Shown: piece by piece, positions 62,554 to 64,000 of the stretch | Position numbering within the stretch: the stretch's first letter is position 1 | How the letters are laid out: every line of letters starts with the position of its first letter | Source: Virgibacillus halotolerans | Lineage (GTDB): Bacteria > Bacillota > Bacilli > Bacillales > Amphibacillaceae | DNA: 64,000 bases | Direction: 5' to 3' | Assembly: GCF_016908515.1 (NCBI RefSeq) | Contig: NZ_JAFBEA010000015.1 | Span: 1 to 64,000, forward strand | The notes under the pieces: generated by a model | What the model was told of the DNA's origin: nothing | Seen by the model: only the letters and a program-made list of their open reading frames with translations | Database searches by the model: none | Translations under genes and position numbers: made by a program

Positions 62554-63786
62554 TTACACTTCGACTTCTGCGTTTTCCATCCAATCTTTTCCGTCTAAAT
62601 GCCTTGTAACAAGCATGCTTGAAACCGTATCTCCCGTTGAATTAATCATTGTTGCAGGCGGATCAACAACGACACCGATTGCGGAAATAACCGGTAATGC
62701 TTGAATCGGCAATCCATATAATGTAATAATCATCATTTCTCCGATAAAACCACCACCAGGAATTCCGCTCATTACAATGCCCGATAATAAACAAATTCCA
62801 ATAGCCGTTAGAAATGTGCTTATACCTGTGAAATCCATATTAAACACGCCGAACACAAAAGCAATTTTCAACATCGCTGCAAGACAGGAACCATCCATAT
62901 GTATCGTTGCCCCAAGTGGTAACACTGTCTCCCGAATATCCTTGGGAACACCAATCTTTTTCGCTGCCTGCAGATTAACGGGAATGGTCGCAATACTGCT
63001 CCCCGTTCCAAGTGCAGTTGCTGCTGGGGCAAGAATGTTTTTCCAGAAGTGAGATATACCCTTTTTACCTCCTGCGATAAAAGCATACAGTGTAAACCCA
63101 AAGGCAAAATATAAAATCGAAACAGGATAATAAATAAGCACTGCTTTGGCGTAATCGCCGAGTAATTCTGTACCGAATTCTCCGATTAAGGCAGCAAAAT
63201 AAGCACCTAAACCAATCGGAGCGTAATACATAATGAGTTGAATCAGTTTCATAAATACTTCTGAACCGCTCGTCAGGAATTTTGTAAAGGGGCGTCCTTG
63301 TTCACCAGTAAGCCCTGTTGCTAACCCGATTAAGACAGCAAATATAATTAATGCGAGCATGTTTTCACGAGAGAATAGATCGACAAAGTCCGGTACAGTA
63401 AACGTGTTAACGATTTGTTCGGACAATGCAACATCTTCCACTTCGTCTGGTGTTTCTAATTGGATATCTGCACCAGCTCCTGGGGGAAATAATATGGTTG
63501 CAAATAACATAAAGGCAGAAGAGATAATCCCCGTAATGATAAAAACAGTCATCATCGATCCCATGATTTTACCAAGTCTTTTCATACTGTCCATATTTGC
63601 AATGGCAGAAGATATAGAGAAGAAAACAAGCGGTATAACAGTCATAAATAAGAGATTTAAAAAGATATCTCCGAAAGGTTTGATGACACCTGTTTTTTCA
63701 CCAAAAGTTAGTCCAACAATAGATCCGATAAGTATAGAAGCTAGTAAAATGAGCGGAAATCGATAAGTTTTCAGTTTCTCTTTCAA
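62554..63786 (-). CDS. Dicarboxylate/amino acid:cation symporter (DAACS family)
   Basis: A 410-residue sodium- or proton-driven carrier of the GltP/DctA family. It has FLNLLFMTVIPLVFFSISSA (about 40-59), a serine-rich GTGSSIATIPVNLQAA (about 266-281; HP1 tip), MDGSC (near 305) and the HP2/TM8 region SGIPGGGFIGEMM and VDPPATMINSTGD, where family members have the substrate Asp/Asn pair. Substrate could be glutamate, a C4 acid or, given the neighbours, a C5 dicarboxylate. I chose TTG at 63786 (AAAAGGGTG upstream); ATG upstream is also possible. Confidence 0.8.
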   Translation of the reverse strand: MKEKLKTYRFPLILLASILIGSIVGLTFGEKTGVIKPFGDIFLNLLFMTVIPLVFFSISSAIANMDSMKRLGKIMGSMMTVFIITGIISSAFMLFATILFPPGAGADIQLETPDEVEDVALSEQIVNTFTVPDFVDLFSRENMLALIIFAVLIGLATGLTGEQGRPFTKFLTSGSEVFMKLIQLIMYYAPIGLGAYFAALIGEFGTELLGDYAKAVLIYYPVSILYFAFGFTLYAFIAGGKKGISHFWKNILAPAATALGTGSSIATIPVNLQAAKKIGVPKDIRETVLPLGATIHMDGSCLAAMLKIAFVFGVFNMDFTGISTFLTAIGICLLSGIVMSGIPGGGFIGEMMIITLYGLPIQALPVISAIGVVVDPPATMINSTGDTVSSMLVTRHLDGKDWMENAEVEV

Positions 63787-63892
63787 AATAATCACCCTTT
63801 TCATCAAAATATTACTCTATATAAGTTGAACTAAAGAATTTAGCGCTGGTAAGCCATTTTAAAAATTAGCACCTATTGATTGGAGTGTAGGC

Positions 63893-64000
63893 GCGAGACT
63901 CCAGCGGGAAAAAAGCGAAGCCACTGAAAAAGTTAAATATAGCACTATAATATGCGGATCCACCATCGCATCTTCGAATATACTGCGCTTTCCGCGGGCG
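63893..64000. repeat. Family A repeat pair, cut by the window end
   Basis: GACTCCAGCGGGAAAAAAGC at 63898-63917 is the beginning of a forward copy, soon degenerate. A reverse copy starts near 63975 with CGAATATACTGCGCTTTCC and CGCGGGC and runs out of the window, so its right arm cannot be checked. 63787-63892 shows nothing else. Confidence 0.5.

Noticed and set aside
1-64000. CRISPR array, prophage, insertion sequence or tRNA gene
   Set aside because: No regularly spaced repeats, no transposase or phage structural gene, and no tRNA-like cloverleaf were noticed; the repeats found are dispersed and non-coding.

Overview
The window looks like chromosome of a low-GC, endospore-forming Bacillaceae, most likely of the halotolerant Oceanobacillus/Virgibacillus/Lentibacillus group (genus is my inference). 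Reasons: spore genes (gamma-type SASP, pdaA), PerR, ClpE with CtsR boxes, MreBH, and two long blocks in Bacillus subtilis-like order: perR, ygzB, bcp, gsaB, ygaD, ygaC, sspE, mutY, yfhP, yfhH, recX, yfhF, yfhE, and pdaA, yfkD, yfkF, yfkH. Identifications come from reading sequence and remembered families; no search was run.

Layout. 1-230: tandem promoters and leader of an rRNA operon that reads leftwards out of the window. 0.8-6.4 kb: peroxide and redox genes (perR, bcp), cobalamin adenosyltransferase, a PabB-PabC fusion, a small K+ channel. 6.5-11 kb: a Bce-type two-component system and its ABC transporter. 11-22.3 kb: the gsaB to yfhE block. 22.4-26.8 kb: an XRE regulator with yxlEFG-like ABC genes, facing a GntR-ABC operon. 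27.2-33.5 kb: SPFH protein with a small ribbon-helix-helix protein, a secreted ComEC-like hydrolase, ClpE, an acyl-CoA synthetase. 33.7-46 kb: pdaA, transporters, yfkD/F/H, an amino-acid ABC locus without an ATPase, a PerR-boxed ZosA P-type ATPase, glutaminase. 46.5-49.5 kb: YkwD and MreBH.

49.5-62.4 kb is the most interesting part. Two convergent operons and a transporter encode what reads as a complete route from L-lysine to crotonyl-CoA: lysine 6-dehydrogenase, an antiquitin-like semialdehyde dehydrogenase, an aminotransferase, a ThDP-dependent enzyme that I propose decarboxylates 2-oxoadipate, a second (glutarate) semialdehyde dehydrogenase, a type III CoA-transferase and a glutaryl-CoA-dehydrogenase-like enzyme. 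They come with an IclR regulator, a DUF3870 protein and an NhaC-type carrier of the kind proposed for lysine uptake. One operon has palindromes at its start site. The other has a promoter, a leader hairpin and a strong terminator ahead of its first gene, as in attenuation.

Intergenic DNA carries at least three repeat families. The main one has a GC-rich conserved core closed by arms that differ between copies yet stay self-complementary, including compensatory changes. That points to selection on a folded RNA or DNA structure.
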